From DATATB01 sp036268995 (GTDB taxonomy: Bacteria; Planctomycetota; Planctomycetia; Pirellulales; PNKZ01), in the NCBI GenBank assembly GCA_036268995.1, contig DATATB010000012.1, forward strand, positions 1 through 21,572: a stretch of 21,572 nt of DNA. Direction: 5' to 3'. Below the pieces are notes generated by a model. The model was not told the DNA's origin, ran no database searches, and saw only the letters and a program-made list of their open reading frames with translations. A program made the translations under genes and the position numbers. This document shows positions 1-7,484 of this stretch, in pieces. How positions within the stretch are numbered: position 1 is the stretch's first letter; each line of letters starts with the position of its first letter.

Positions 1-159
1 GAGCAGGGCCCACGCAGGCAGTGGCAATGGCCATAGGCGATCGAGCAGCACGCCCGCGGAAGACGCGGCTGCGATCAGCACCAGCGGCTGATAGCGTGCG
101 GCCGACCCGGCGGCCGGCCGATACCGATCAGACTGGCTGACTTCGTTGGCACTGGCCAT
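1..159 (-). CDS. N-terminal fragment of a membrane protein, ComEC/Rec2-like
   Basis: An open frame runs from an ATG (complement of 159-157) to the window edge without a stop, giving the first 53 residues of a protein whose remainder lies outside. After a polar N-terminus of about 22 residues comes RYQPLVLIAAASSAGVLLDR (residues 23-42), then LWPLPLPAWALL. This is a hydrophobic membrane segment with an aliphatic-Ala-Gly pattern ending in an Asp-Arg, followed by a second hydrophobic stretch. That pattern resembles the start of ComEC/Rec2 competence channel proteins, where a 'PL..LA...G..LDR' segment opens the protein. ComEC moves single-stranded DNA across the inner membrane during uptake. No catalytic or competence domain is visible here, so the family call rests on the N-terminal pattern alone; any polytopic membrane protein remains possible. 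The ribosome binding site is weak (GAGCGAGCG upstream). Confidence 0.45.
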   Translation of the reverse strand, partial: MASANEVSQSDRYRPAAGSAARYQPLVLIAAASSAGVLLDRLWPLPLPAWALL

Positions 160-367
160 GGATCGACGCTCGCTCTGGTGCGCGGCGACCATTCGTGCGA
201 CTGAACAGCGTCTAGCATCACACGAGCGCACCCATAGCATTGCGTGCACATGCTGAGAGGGCAAGACATTTAGGAGATCCGCCCCCACAGAAACTGGCGC
301 CAGGCGGCCCCTTCTGGAATTCGGGAAAGGTGCGCATCCGTCGCGAACCTGTGGAATCCAAATAGGC

Positions 368-404
368 GCCGCCGCTAACTTGTGCAGAGCAAGCCAGCGG
401 CGGC
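368..404 (-). terminator. Hairpin downstream of the PDZ gene, candidate terminator
   Basis: The arms GCCGCCGCT (368-376) and AGCGGCGGC (396-404) form a 9-bp GC-rich stem. Inside it, CTTG (379-382) and CAAG (390-393) can form a second short stem. It lies about 20 bases past the stop of the PDZ gene on the minus strand. The sequence beyond it on that strand has only a short TATTT, not a full U-run, so intrinsic termination is plausible but not certain. Confidence 0.4.
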
Positions 405-424
405 AGCCGAAAGAGCCTGAATGG

Positions 425-1213
425 TTAGTCGTTGTTGAAGTCCTGCTTCCCGGTCGAGAAGCCGGGTATTTCCAGGGAACGCATAGGCGATTGCAACGTG
501 GTGAGCAGTTGTTCCCGCTCTTCACGCGGCAGATCCTTTTCTGCGGCGATCTTCTTGCGAAGTTGCTCGAGCGTGCCTTCGAATTGGTGCTTTGCGATCT
601 TTCCTTGGTCGTCTTGATAGCTGATCTCTGCCCGGAACCGATGATTGTCGAGGCGTGTCAGCGACATGGCGTCGAACAGCTCCCAGCCGTTTGCGCGGTT
701 GGACGAGTTGGCCGATTCTCGTTGGGAATCGGACACCGCCGGTCGGAAAGCGTGGTGCCGCTGCCCTTCGTCGGCCTGTTCGCGATTGCCCAATTTGACC
801 GTCAGCTTCTGCATCGCGCCGTTGCGAACGATCTCCAAGCTAGCTTTGCGGCCCGGCTTGTCGTGACGAACCAAGCCGACGAACTGTTCGGGCGAAAACA
901 ACCGTTGGTCGTCGTAGGTGGCGATCACGTCGTGCGGCCGTAAGCCCGCGCGCTCGGCGGGAGAATCGGGCGCGACGGCCTCGACCAAAACCCCCCGGTC
1001 TTCGCCAATCGTCTTTGATAAGTGGCTCATCAGGGCTGGAGGAACGCTTTCCACCGCGATGCCCAAATAGCCGGCCTCGCCCGAGTTATCGTCGCGGGCC
1101 GACGAGCGTGAATCGTCTCGCTGTTGATCGTTGTTTTGCGCCTGGACTGTCTCGCCAATGGTCAGATTGGCCAGGATTCCGGCAAGCAGCAAAACCGTGG
1201 ACCATCGAGTCAT
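425..1213 (-). CDS. Secreted PDZ-domain protein
   Basis: This 262-residue protein starts at the ATG at 1213, chosen because a near-perfect AAAGGAGGA lies 7 to 8 bases upstream and because it opens with a signal peptide (residues 1-26, hydrophobic VLLLAGILANLTIG, cleavage likely after VQA). An upstream ATG at 1360 would add 49 charged residues ahead of the signal and is unlikely. After a low-complexity Asp/Ser/Arg linker (about 27-46), a PDZ domain spans roughly 48-142: the carboxylate-binding loop is YLGI (49-52), and PAERAGLRPHDVI (85-97) is the classic GL-x-x-GD-x-I-like turn. There is no serine protease domain, so this is not an intact HtrA/DegP. The C-terminal 120 residues are charged, look helical and resemble nothing I can name. 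A role as an exported scaffold or protease adaptor is inference. It is divergent from the S9 peptidase gene. Confidence 0.85.
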   Translation of the reverse strand: MTRWSTVLLLAGILANLTIGETVQAQNNDQQRDDSRSSARDDNSGEAGYLGIAVESVPPALMSHLSKTIGEDRGVLVEAVAPDSPAERAGLRPHDVIATYDDQRLFSPEQFVGLVRHDKPGRKASLEIVRNGAMQKLTVKLGNREQADEGQRHHAFRPAVSDSQRESANSSNRANGWELFDAMSLTRLDNHRFRAEISYQDDQGKIAKHQFEGTLEQLRKKIAAEKDLPREEREQLLTTLQSPMRSLEIPGFSTGKQDFNND

Positions 1214-1393
1214 TGATCGATCCTCCTTTGGAGAGCCCCGTTTTCGCGGAAACGGACCGGAACAACGGCTCCGGTCAACGGTGCCGATCGCTCGGCCGCA
1301 ACCGGCATGCCGGAGTCCATTTGTGACCCGCTCGCGGGACATGTGATCGGGGGCTTGCACATAGCACGCCGCCGTGTCAAAGACGGGGGCGGC

Positions 1394-1423
1394 TTGAGCA
1401 TCCGCGGGGCAATCGGCTATGTT
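1394..1423 (+). promoter_or_regulatory. Candidate sigma-70 promoter for the S9 peptidase
   Basis: TTGAGC (1394-1399) and TATGTT (1418-1423) are separated by 18 bases, each matching the consensus at four of six positions. The predicted start would leave a leader of about 40 bases before the ATG at 1472. It lies in the 258-base divergent spacer between the PDZ and peptidase genes. I see no convincing counterpart for the PDZ gene in this spacer. Confidence 0.35.
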
Positions 1424-1471
1424 GCCGGCTGAAATGGATGGCAGGAACGCAATATTATGGAGGCGAGCGCG

Positions 1472-3736
1472 ATGCGATATTCACTGGCTGCCGGCCTGGT
1501 TCTCACGCTGGTACTAACCACGATCGGCGGTTGTGGGCCGACCGGTCAAACCGCCCGACCGGTGACCGGCTCAGGCAATTCGAGCGGCGAGCCGGTCGCA
1601 CCGGGCAAGCCTGCTATCGTCGGATCGCCTGCTGGCTCGCAGGACAAGATCGCGGGACCGGCCGATAGCGGGCCGGGACCCGACGCTCTGGCCGCGGCCT
1701 CCGGAAAATCGAAAGCGAGGCCCGAAGTGGAAGCCAAAGCCGCCGGCAAAGAGCCGGCCTATCTAAAAGGCGTGAAGCTCATTCCGCGTGAAGTCCTGTT
1801 CGGCAACCCCGACAAAGCGGCGGCCCGGCTCAGCCACGACGGTAAGCGACTGGCTTATCTGGCCCCGCTGGATGGCGTGCTGAATGTGTTTGTCGGCTCG
1901 GTCGACGATCCGGACCAGGCCAAGCCGGTGACGCACGACAAGAAACGCGGCGTCCGCATTTACTTCTGGGCCTATACCAACGAGCACATCCTCTATCTGC
2001 AGGACATCGGCGGCGACGAAAACTGGCACGTCTACTGCGTAAACCTGGCCAGCGGCAAGGAGCAGGACCTCACGCCGCTGGAAAAAGTCAACGCGCAAGT
2101 GGAAAGCGTGAGCCATAAGTTCCCGTCCGAGATCCTGGTGGGCCTCAACAACCGCGACGCGAAGTATCACGACATTTACCGCGTGAACATCGGAAGCGGC
2201 GAGCGCAAGCTCGTCGAAGAGAACAAGCAGGGATTCGACGGTTATGTCACCGACGACGATTACCACATTCGGTTTGCCATGCGCTATACCGACGACGGCG
2301 GACGCGAGATGCTCGAGCCCGACGGCAAAGACGGCTGGAAGAATTTCATGAAAATCCCCATGGAAGACAGCGCGACCACGTCTCCCTTGGGCTTCAACAA
2401 GTCGGGCGACGCCCTTTATATGAGCGATAGCCGCGGCCGCGACACCAGCGCACTCAAAGAGTTGAACCTGAAAACCGGCAAGGAAAAGCTGATCGCCGAA
2501 AACGACAAGGCCGACGTCGGCGGAATCATCAGCCACCCGGTTGAGAACACGATCGATGCCGTGTCGTTCACATACCTGCGCACCGAGTGGGAGCCGATGA
2601 ATGACAAGATCAAGGCCGACTTCAAGTATTTAAGCACCGTCGACGACGGTGAAGTCAACGTCACCAGCCAGACGCTGGACGACAAGCACTGGACCGTGGC
2701 CTTTATCAAGGACAACGGCCCCGTGAAGTATTATGTCTATGACCGCGAAGCCAAGAAGGAACACTATCTGTTCACCAACCGCCGGGCGCTCGAGGGCCTG
2801 CCGCTGGTGAAGATGCACCCGTTGGTGATCAAAGCCCGTGACGGATTGGAACTGGTCAGCTATTTGAGCCTGCCGCCGAATACGGACAACGGCCACGCGC
2901 GGCCCAAGCAGCCACTGCCGATGGTGCTGGACGTGCATGGCGGCCCGTGGGTGCGCGACGATTGGGGCTATAACTCGACGCATCAGCTTTGGGCCAACCG
3001 CGGCTATGCCGTGCTGAGCGTGAACTATCGCGGGTCCAGCGGCTTCGGCAAAAAGTTTCTCAACGCCGGCAATCTCGAATGGGCCGGCAAGATGCAGGAC
3101 GATCTGACCGACGCGGTCAAGTGGTGCATCGAGCAGAAGATCGCCAATGGCGACCGCGTGGCGATTACCGGCGGCAGCTACGGTGGCTATGCCACGCTCG
3201 TCGGCATGACCATGACGCCCGACTTGTACGCTTGCGGAATCGACATTGTCGGCCCGTCGAACATCCTCACGCTGTTGGCCACGATTCCGCCGTACTGGGA
3301 GCCGGCCAAGCAATTGTTCAAAGACCGCGTGGGCGATTGGTCCACCGAAGAAGGCCGCAAGTTCCTCACCGAGCGCTCGCCGCTATCGCACGTCGACAAG
3401 ATCAAGCGGCCGCTGTTGATCGGGCAGGGGGCCAACGACCCGCGCGTCAAGCAGGCCGAAGCCGACCAGATCGTCAAGGCCATGCAGCATAAGCACATTC
3501 CGGTGACGTACGTGCTGTTTCCGGACGAAGGGCACGGTTTTGCCCGGCCGCCCAACAGCCTGGCTTTCCACGCCGTCAGCGAAGCCTTTTTGGCCAAAAA
3601 CCTGGGCGGCCGCTACGAAACGGTCGGTGAATCGTTCGACGACTCGACCATCGAAGTGCCGACCGGCGCCGATAACGTGCCAGGGCTGGTCGAAGCGCTC
3701 AAGCAGCACGGGACATCCGAAGCTGACGAAAAATAA
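1472..3736 (+). CDS. S9-family (prolyl oligopeptidase-like) peptidase lipoprotein
   Basis: This 754-residue serine peptidase belongs to the S9 family (dipeptidyl peptidase IV / acylaminoacyl peptidase group). I start it at the ATG at 1472, which has GGAGG 8 bases upstream; the ATG at 1457 overlaps that Shine-Dalgarno. Residues 1-21 are a lipoprotein signal ending TIGGC, so Cys21 is the probable lipidated residue. A Pro/Gly/Ala-rich spacer (about 22-95) leads into a beta-propeller (about 100-440) and then the alpha/beta-hydrolase domain (about 470-715). The triad is readable: nucleophile Ser569 in GGSYGG, Asp656 in GQGANDPRV, His688 in DEGHGF. The HGGPW segment preceding the nucleophile is the usual oxyanion-hole region. 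Such enzymes cleave short peptides; lipidation suggests an envelope location. The gene stands alone, and a heptamer repeat begins at its stop codon. Confidence 0.93.
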   Translation: MRYSLAAGLVLTLVLTTIGGCGPTGQTARPVTGSGNSSGEPVAPGKPAIVGSPAGSQDKIAGPADSGPGPDALAAASGKSKARPEVEAKAAGKEPAYLKGVKLIPREVLFGNPDKAAARLSHDGKRLAYLAPLDGVLNVFVGSVDDPDQAKPVTHDKKRGVRIYFWAYTNEHILYLQDIGGDENWHVYCVNLASGKEQDLTPLEKVNAQVESVSHKFPSEILVGLNNRDAKYHDIYRVNIGSGERKLVEENKQGFDGYVTDDDYHIRFAMRYTDDGGREMLEPDGKDGWKNFMKIPMEDSATTSPLGFNKSGDALYMSDSRGRDTSALKELNLKTGKEKLIAENDKADVGGIISHPVENTIDAVSFTYLRTEWEPMNDKIKADFKYLSTVDDGEVNVTSQTLDDKHWTVAFIKDNGPVKYYVYDREAKKEHYLFTNRRALEGLPLVKMHPLVIKARDGLELVSYLSLPPNTDNGHARPKQPLPMVLDVHGGPWVRDDWGYNSTHQLWANRGYAVLSVNYRGSSGFGKKFLNAGNLEWAGKMQDDLTDAVKWCIEQKIANGDRVAITGGSYGGYATLVGMTMTPDLYACGIDIVGPSNILTLLATIPPYWEPAKQLFKDRVGDWSTEEGRKFLTERSPLSHVDKIKRPLLIGQGANDPRVKQAEADQIVKAMQHKHIPVTYVLFPDEGHGFARPPNSLAFHAVSEAFLAKNLGGRYETVGESFDDSTIEVPTGADNVPGLVEALKQHGTSEADEK

Positions 3737-3819
3737 CTGGCAACTGACCACGGACCACTGACCACCGGCCACGGACAACCGGCCACGGACAACCGGCCAC
3801 GGACAACCGGCCATTGACC
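3736..3819. repeat. Heptanucleotide tandem repeat, 12 units
   Basis: Twelve consecutive 7-base units start at the last base of the peptidase stop codon: ACTGGCA, ACTGACC, ACGGACC, ACTGACC, ACCGGCC, ACGGACA, ACCGGCC, ACGGACA, ACCGGCC, ACGGACA, ACCGGCC, ATTGACC. The consensus is A-C/T-N-G-A/G-C-A/C. From the fifth unit to the eleventh, two unit types alternate, making a 14-base higher-order repeat. It fills most of the 112-base gap before the kinase gene. Translated in one antisense frame it gives the repetitive Q-W-S-V-V-S-type peptide often misannotated as protein. Confidence 0.9.
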
Positions 3820-3848
3820 GTCCGGCTGCGCACTCGGATATTGGCGCC

Positions 3849-4973
3849 ATGCTATGGCTGGACGAGCAGAATGCGGCGGACTACTTGCGCCAGCGGGGTT
3901 GGCTGACCCCGGATGAGGGCGCGACCGTGCGCCCGTTGGCCGGCGGCGTGTCCAACCAGGTGTTGTACGTCGAGTGCCCCGACCGCTCGGGCGGCGATTT
4001 CGTGCTCAAGCAGGCCCGGCCGCAATTGCGCACGGCCGCGCCCTGGTTCGCCAGCATCGAGCGCATCTGGCGCGAGGTCGAGGTGCTGCGGATCTGTCAC
4101 GATCTGACGGCCCGCCGCGACAGCCGGCTGCCGCCCCTGGTGGCCCACACGCCCGAGGTGCTGTTCGAAGACCGCGACAACTACGTGTTTGCCATGCAGG
4201 CCGCTCCGCCGGGCCATCGGACCTGGAAGCAAGACCTGCTGGCCGGCCACGCCGATCCGCACGTCGCCGAGCAATGCGGCCGGCTGCTGGGCTGCCTGCA
4301 CAGCATGTCATGGGACGACGCTCAACTGGCCGAGCGGATCGGCGATCGGACGCTGTTCGACCAATTGCGGATCGAGCCGTATTATCGCGCGCTGGCTCGG
4401 GCACATCCCGACATGGCGCCCCGGATTCAGCAACTGATCGACTCGGTCTGGCAGCATCCCACGGCGCTGGTGCACGCCGATTTCAGCCCCAAGAATCTGC
4501 TGTTGTATCCCGGCGGGATGATGCTCATCGATTTCGAGACCGGCCACTACGGCGACCCGGCCTTCGATCTGGGCTTCTTTTTAACTCATCTGCTGCTCAA
4601 GGCCGTGTACCATGCGCCCGACCAGGGGCCATTTCTTGAATTGGTTGCCGGGTTTATTCAAGCTTATGAGCTGGAATGTACTGCCACGATGCAGTTAGCC
4701 GACTGTCGGCCCGACGCTGATCGGCTCGCGCAGTGGCAAGCCATGTCGCTGCGGGGCGTACACAACCTGGCCGGCTGCATGTGGGCGCGGCTGGACGGCA
4801 CGAGCAAGATCGAGTATCTGGAGGATGAAGGCCAACGCGAGTGGGTCCGCGACGTGTGCCGGCAGCTATTGAGTTCGGGGCAGTTGGCTTTCCAGGATGT
4901 GCTGAAAATTTTCCACGACGCCCCGCCGCCGGCCACCGCCGTGGCGCGAGCTCGGCAGGATCAAGAGCTATGA
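3849..4973 (+). CDS. APH-family small-molecule phosphotransferase
   Basis: This 374-residue protein has the aminoglycoside/choline kinase (APH) fold. GGVSNQVLYV (32-41) is the glycine-rich nucleotide loop, and K54 in FVLKQA is the likely ATP-contacting Lys. HADFSPKN (209-216) is the catalytic loop with Asp211 as base and Asn216 as metal ligand. IDFE (227-230) is the DFG-equivalent with Asp228. The stretch that follows (GDPAFDLGFFLTHLLLKA) is typical of cytosolic metabolite kinases of this fold, such as methylthioribose kinase relatives, rather than resistance enzymes. The substrate cannot be read from the sequence. The ATG at 3849 lacks a strong Shine-Dalgarno. The stop codon overlaps the Shine-Dalgarno of the enolase-like gene 15 bases downstream, so the two are almost surely one translationally coupled unit, and a phosphorylated hydroxy-acid product feeding the enolase-like enzyme is a reasonable inference. 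Confidence 0.85.
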   Translation: MLWLDEQNAADYLRQRGWLTPDEGATVRPLAGGVSNQVLYVECPDRSGGDFVLKQARPQLRTAAPWFASIERIWREVEVLRICHDLTARRDSRLPPLVAHTPEVLFEDRDNYVFAMQAAPPGHRTWKQDLLAGHADPHVAEQCGRLLGCLHSMSWDDAQLAERIGDRTLFDQLRIEPYYRALARAHPDMAPRIQQLIDSVWQHPTALVHADFSPKNLLLYPGGMMLIDFETGHYGDPAFDLGFFLTHLLLKAVYHAPDQGPFLELVAGFIQAYELECTATMQLADCRPDADRLAQWQAMSLRGVHNLAGCMWARLDGTSKIEYLEDEGQREWVRDVCRQLLSSGQLAFQDVLKIFHDAPPPATAVARARQDQEL

Positions 4974-4988
4974 AAGGAGTCTGAGAGC

Positions 4989-6284
4989 GTGAGCGCGATT
5001 TCGCAGATGCTGGCCCGCGAGGTGCTCGATAGCCGCGGGATGCCGACGGTCGAGGTGGACGTGTTGTGCGACGACGGCTGCCGCGGCCGGGCGATTGCCC
5101 CCTCGGGGGCGAGCACCGGCAGTGCCGAAGCCTACGAGCTGCGCGACGGCGACCGTTCGCGTTACGACGGCCGCGGCGTGCGCATGGCGGTGGCCCACGT
5201 GAACGAACAGATCGCTCCGGCGCTGCGCGGCCTCGACCCGGCCGATCAGTTGGCCATCGACCAACGGCTGTGCGAATTGGACGGCACGCCGCGCAAGAGC
5301 AAGCTGGGCGCTAACGCGATCCTGGCCGCCAGCCTGGGCGTGGCGCATGCCGGCGCCGAAGCCTTGAAGATTCCCTTGTATCGCCACATCAATCGGCTCT
5401 GGCAATCGCTGCTGCCGCATGCCACCGGCCAGATGCAGCCGCGCATCCCGCTGCCGATGACCAACCTCATCTCCGGCGGGCTGCACGCTGGCGGTAATCT
5501 CGACTTCCAGGACTTTCTGGTGATGCCGGTAGGGGCCACGAGCTACGCCGAGGCCCTGGAATGGATCGTGCGAGTTTCCCGCCGCCTCGGCCGGTTGCTC
5601 TCCGGCGCCGGCTGCGAAGGTTACCTGGTCGGCGACGAAGGCGGTTACGGGCCGCGGCTGCGCAACAGTCGCGAGGCCGTGGCGTTTATTGTCCGCGCCA
5701 TCGAGGCGGCCGGGCTGCGGCCCGGCGAGGACATGGCGCTGGCGATCGACGTGGCCAGCACGCACTTTTTCGATGGTACTTACTATCGCCTCACGTCCGG
5801 CGGCGGCGCGCGGCTCACGGCGTCGGAAATGATCTCGCAGTTGGAAGCCCTGGTCGACGAATTCCCGATCATTGCCATCGAAGATGCCCTGGCCGAGGAC
5901 GACTGGCCGGGCTGGGAAGAGCTGACGCGCCGGCTGGGCGCTCGGGTGCGGCTGATCGGCGACGATCTGTTCGCCACACGCGAAGACCGGCTGCGGCGCG
6001 GCATCGCGGCCGGTGCCGCCAACAGCCTGCTGGTCAAGCCGAACCAGGTGGGCACGCTCTCCGAAACGCTGCGCACCATGCGGCTGGCACAGACTTCCAA
6101 TTACGGCCGCATCGTTTCGGCCCGCAGCGGCGAAACCGAGGACACGACCATCGCCGACCTGGCCGTGGGCACGGCGGCCAAGTGCATCAAGATCGGCTCG
6201 ATTCAGCGCAGCGAGCGGCTGGCCAAGTACAACCGGCTGCTGCGGATCGAAGAGGAACTGGGCAGCGACGCGATCAACTGGTAG
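4989..6284 (+). CDS. eno: Enolase-family protein, divergent active site
   Basis: At 431 residues it has full enolase length (E. coli enolase is about 432). It starts with GTG at 4989, preceded by AAAGGAG at 4973-4979. Conserved enolase signatures are present: DSRGMPTVEVDV, PSGASTG, GANAILAASLG, VGDEGGYGP with general acid Glu217, metal ligands Asp254 (AIDVAS), Glu298 (IEDALAEDDW) and Asp325 (IGDDLF), catalytic Lys350 (LVKPNQVG), Arg379-Ser380 in RSGETED, and Lys401. Enolase converts 2-phosphoglycerate to phosphoenolpyruvate. Three active-site neighbours differ from housekeeping enolases: the Glu of QEF is Asp175 (QDF), the His of SHRSGE is Ala378 (SARSGE), and the Asn of FVTN is Arg (FATR). 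It may still be the cell's enolase, but these changes and the co-transcribed APH kinase make a paralog acting on a related phospho-acid plausible. The symbol reflects family, not proven function. Confidence 0.85.
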   Translation: MSAISQMLAREVLDSRGMPTVEVDVLCDDGCRGRAIAPSGASTGSAEAYELRDGDRSRYDGRGVRMAVAHVNEQIAPALRGLDPADQLAIDQRLCELDGTPRKSKLGANAILAASLGVAHAGAEALKIPLYRHINRLWQSLLPHATGQMQPRIPLPMTNLISGGLHAGGNLDFQDFLVMPVGATSYAEALEWIVRVSRRLGRLLSGAGCEGYLVGDEGGYGPRLRNSREAVAFIVRAIEAAGLRPGEDMALAIDVASTHFFDGTYYRLTSGGGARLTASEMISQLEALVDEFPIIAIEDALAEDDWPGWEELTRRLGARVRLIGDDLFATREDRLRRGIAAGAANSLLVKPNQVGTLSETLRTMRLAQTSNYGRIVSARSGETEDTTIADLAVGTAAKCIKIGSIQRSERLAKYNRLLRIEEELGSDAINW

Positions 6285-6298
6285 GCCCGCCACAAAGT

Positions 6299-6315
6299 CG
6301 CGACCGCCGGTCGCG
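6299..6315. repeat. CGCGACC palindrome after the enolase-like gene
   Basis: CGCGACC (6299-6305), loop GCC, GGTCGCG (6309-6315) form a perfect 7-bp stem 14 bases after the stop at 6282-6284. No T-run follows on the plus strand, so it is at best a weak intrinsic terminator. The core matches the stem of the terminator at 8549-8567. The rest of the 321-base spacer up to the lipoprotein start at 6606 shows no gene or convincing promoter. Confidence 0.6.
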
Positions 6316-6605
6316 GAAGCGTCGATCTTCAGCCCGCCGCTAGCATGCCCGGTCGTGGTATGCCGCCGCACTCTCGACTGGCATGGCGAATGCTGGATTG
6401 GTCAAAGTGTCTTCTGGCGGCCGTCGATAACATCGTACAGGGCCGTGGCGGCGTGCTTTTTCGCGCCATCGATATTTACAGCCTTGGCACAATCGCCATG
6501 ATGTGCCGCGGGGCGCGGCTGTGGCTGCAGGGTGGCACCGCTAGCTGCCGGCACTGCTTTCGGCCGCATTGCAAACCGATCCTTGACGACAAGAGACAAT
6601 CATCG

Positions 6606-7472
6606 GTGAACTGGCCGCGCCTGCAACCTATCGTTTGGCTGTTGCTGACGCTGTGGGCGAGCGGTTGCCATGTTTTGGACGAAGTGCGCCGGCCGCGGGT
6701 CGATTCGGCCGGCGGCATGTACGACAAGGCCACGATCACCTACAAGCTCGACGCCAGCCGCTTAGGCGAGCCGATGGCTCTGGCCCGGATCGAGGGCCAG
6801 TTGGTGAGCTACGACCCCCAGCCTTCGTCTCCCGAGGCGGGCACCGCACTCGCGACGCTGAAGATTATCTATCCGCATCCCGACGGGCTAGCCGGTTTTG
6901 CCCAGGCCGAAGTGACCGTGCAGTCGAAGCTTTCCAAGGCCATGCTCAAGGGGGCCGCCAATGCGCCCGGCACGGCCGCACCGAAGTGGAAGGTGGCAGG
7001 ACTCAAGGAAGACGAGCTCGACTACGAAATCTGGCGCTGCGACCTGCCGAAAATCGAACTCGACCGCGGCATCGGGTCGCTGACCGAAAGCGGCTTTTTC
7101 AGCGTTGGCCCGACCAGCGACGCCGGAGTGGAAGTTGAAGCCCGAATGGATAACGTGCACCGTAGCAAAGATTGGAAGCAGGTGGGCGGGCTGGACGCCA
7201 TCATGCTCCGCGTTCGGCGCACGGGCCAACTCGTGAGTTATCGCCGGGCGCCCAGCGTCGCTGGTGGTCCGCGGAGCACGAGCGTCGATGCTTACCGGTC
7301 CTTGGTCGGCAGCGACGGGCGACCGGTCGCGAACGCAGGGCCGGCCGCGCAAATGGCCGCGCTTCCCGGCCATCCGCCAGTAGTGAGCGCTCCGGCCGGC
7401 TCGGGCGGCGCCCTGATGTCGGCTCCGCCCGCCTGGCCCGGCATGCCCACCGTCGCTCCGTTGGTGCGGTAA
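6606..7472 (+). CDS. Unrecognised lipoprotein
   Basis: I start this 288-residue protein at the GTG at 6606, because the frame then opens with a lipoprotein signal: VNWPRLQPIVWLLLTLWASGC, lipobox ASGC with Cys21. The same frame is open back to an ATG at 6345, but the extra 87 residues are not protein-like and would bury the signal. The ribosome binding site is weak (AAGAGAC). The mature part has a well-composed globular region (about 30-205), including a beta-rich segment around TYKLDASRLGEPMALARIEGQ, and an Ala/Pro/Gly-rich C-terminus (about 235-288) that is probably disordered. No catalytic motif or known domain is recognised. It converges on the DAHP synthase gene with only 12 bases between stops. 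Confidence 0.7.
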   Translation: MNWPRLQPIVWLLLTLWASGCHVLDEVRRPRVDSAGGMYDKATITYKLDASRLGEPMALARIEGQLVSYDPQPSSPEAGTALATLKIIYPHPDGLAGFAQAEVTVQSKLSKAMLKGAANAPGTAAPKWKVAGLKEDELDYEIWRCDLPKIELDRGIGSLTESGFFSVGPTSDAGVEVEARMDNVHRSKDWKQVGGLDAIMLRVRRTGQLVSYRRAPSVAGGPRSTSVDAYRSLVGSDGRPVANAGPAAQMAALPGHPPVVSAPAGSGGALMSAPPAWPGMPTVAPLVR

Positions 7473-7484
7473 GCACGCGGCGGC

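Noticed and set aside
75..269. Minus-strand 64-codon frame near the left edge
   Set aside because: Overlaps in another frame the better-supported ComEC-like N-terminus and has no ribosome binding site.
380..943. Plus-strand frame opposite the PDZ gene
   Set aside because: Antisense of a gene with signal peptide, PDZ motif and strong Shine-Dalgarno; no ribosome binding site of its own.
3736..3819. CRISPR array
   Set aside because: The repeat is a simple 7-base tandem array without spacers or direct repeats of 24 bases or more; no cas gene is present.
4968..6371. Long minus-strand frame (467 codons) opposite the enolase-like gene
   Set aside because: Antisense shadow; the plus-strand product has unmistakable enolase motifs and a Shine-Dalgarno.
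6345..6605. N-terminal extension of the lipoprotein from the ATG at 6345
   Set aside because: It would place 87 unstructured residues ahead of a clear lipoprotein signal; the GTG at 6606 fits better.
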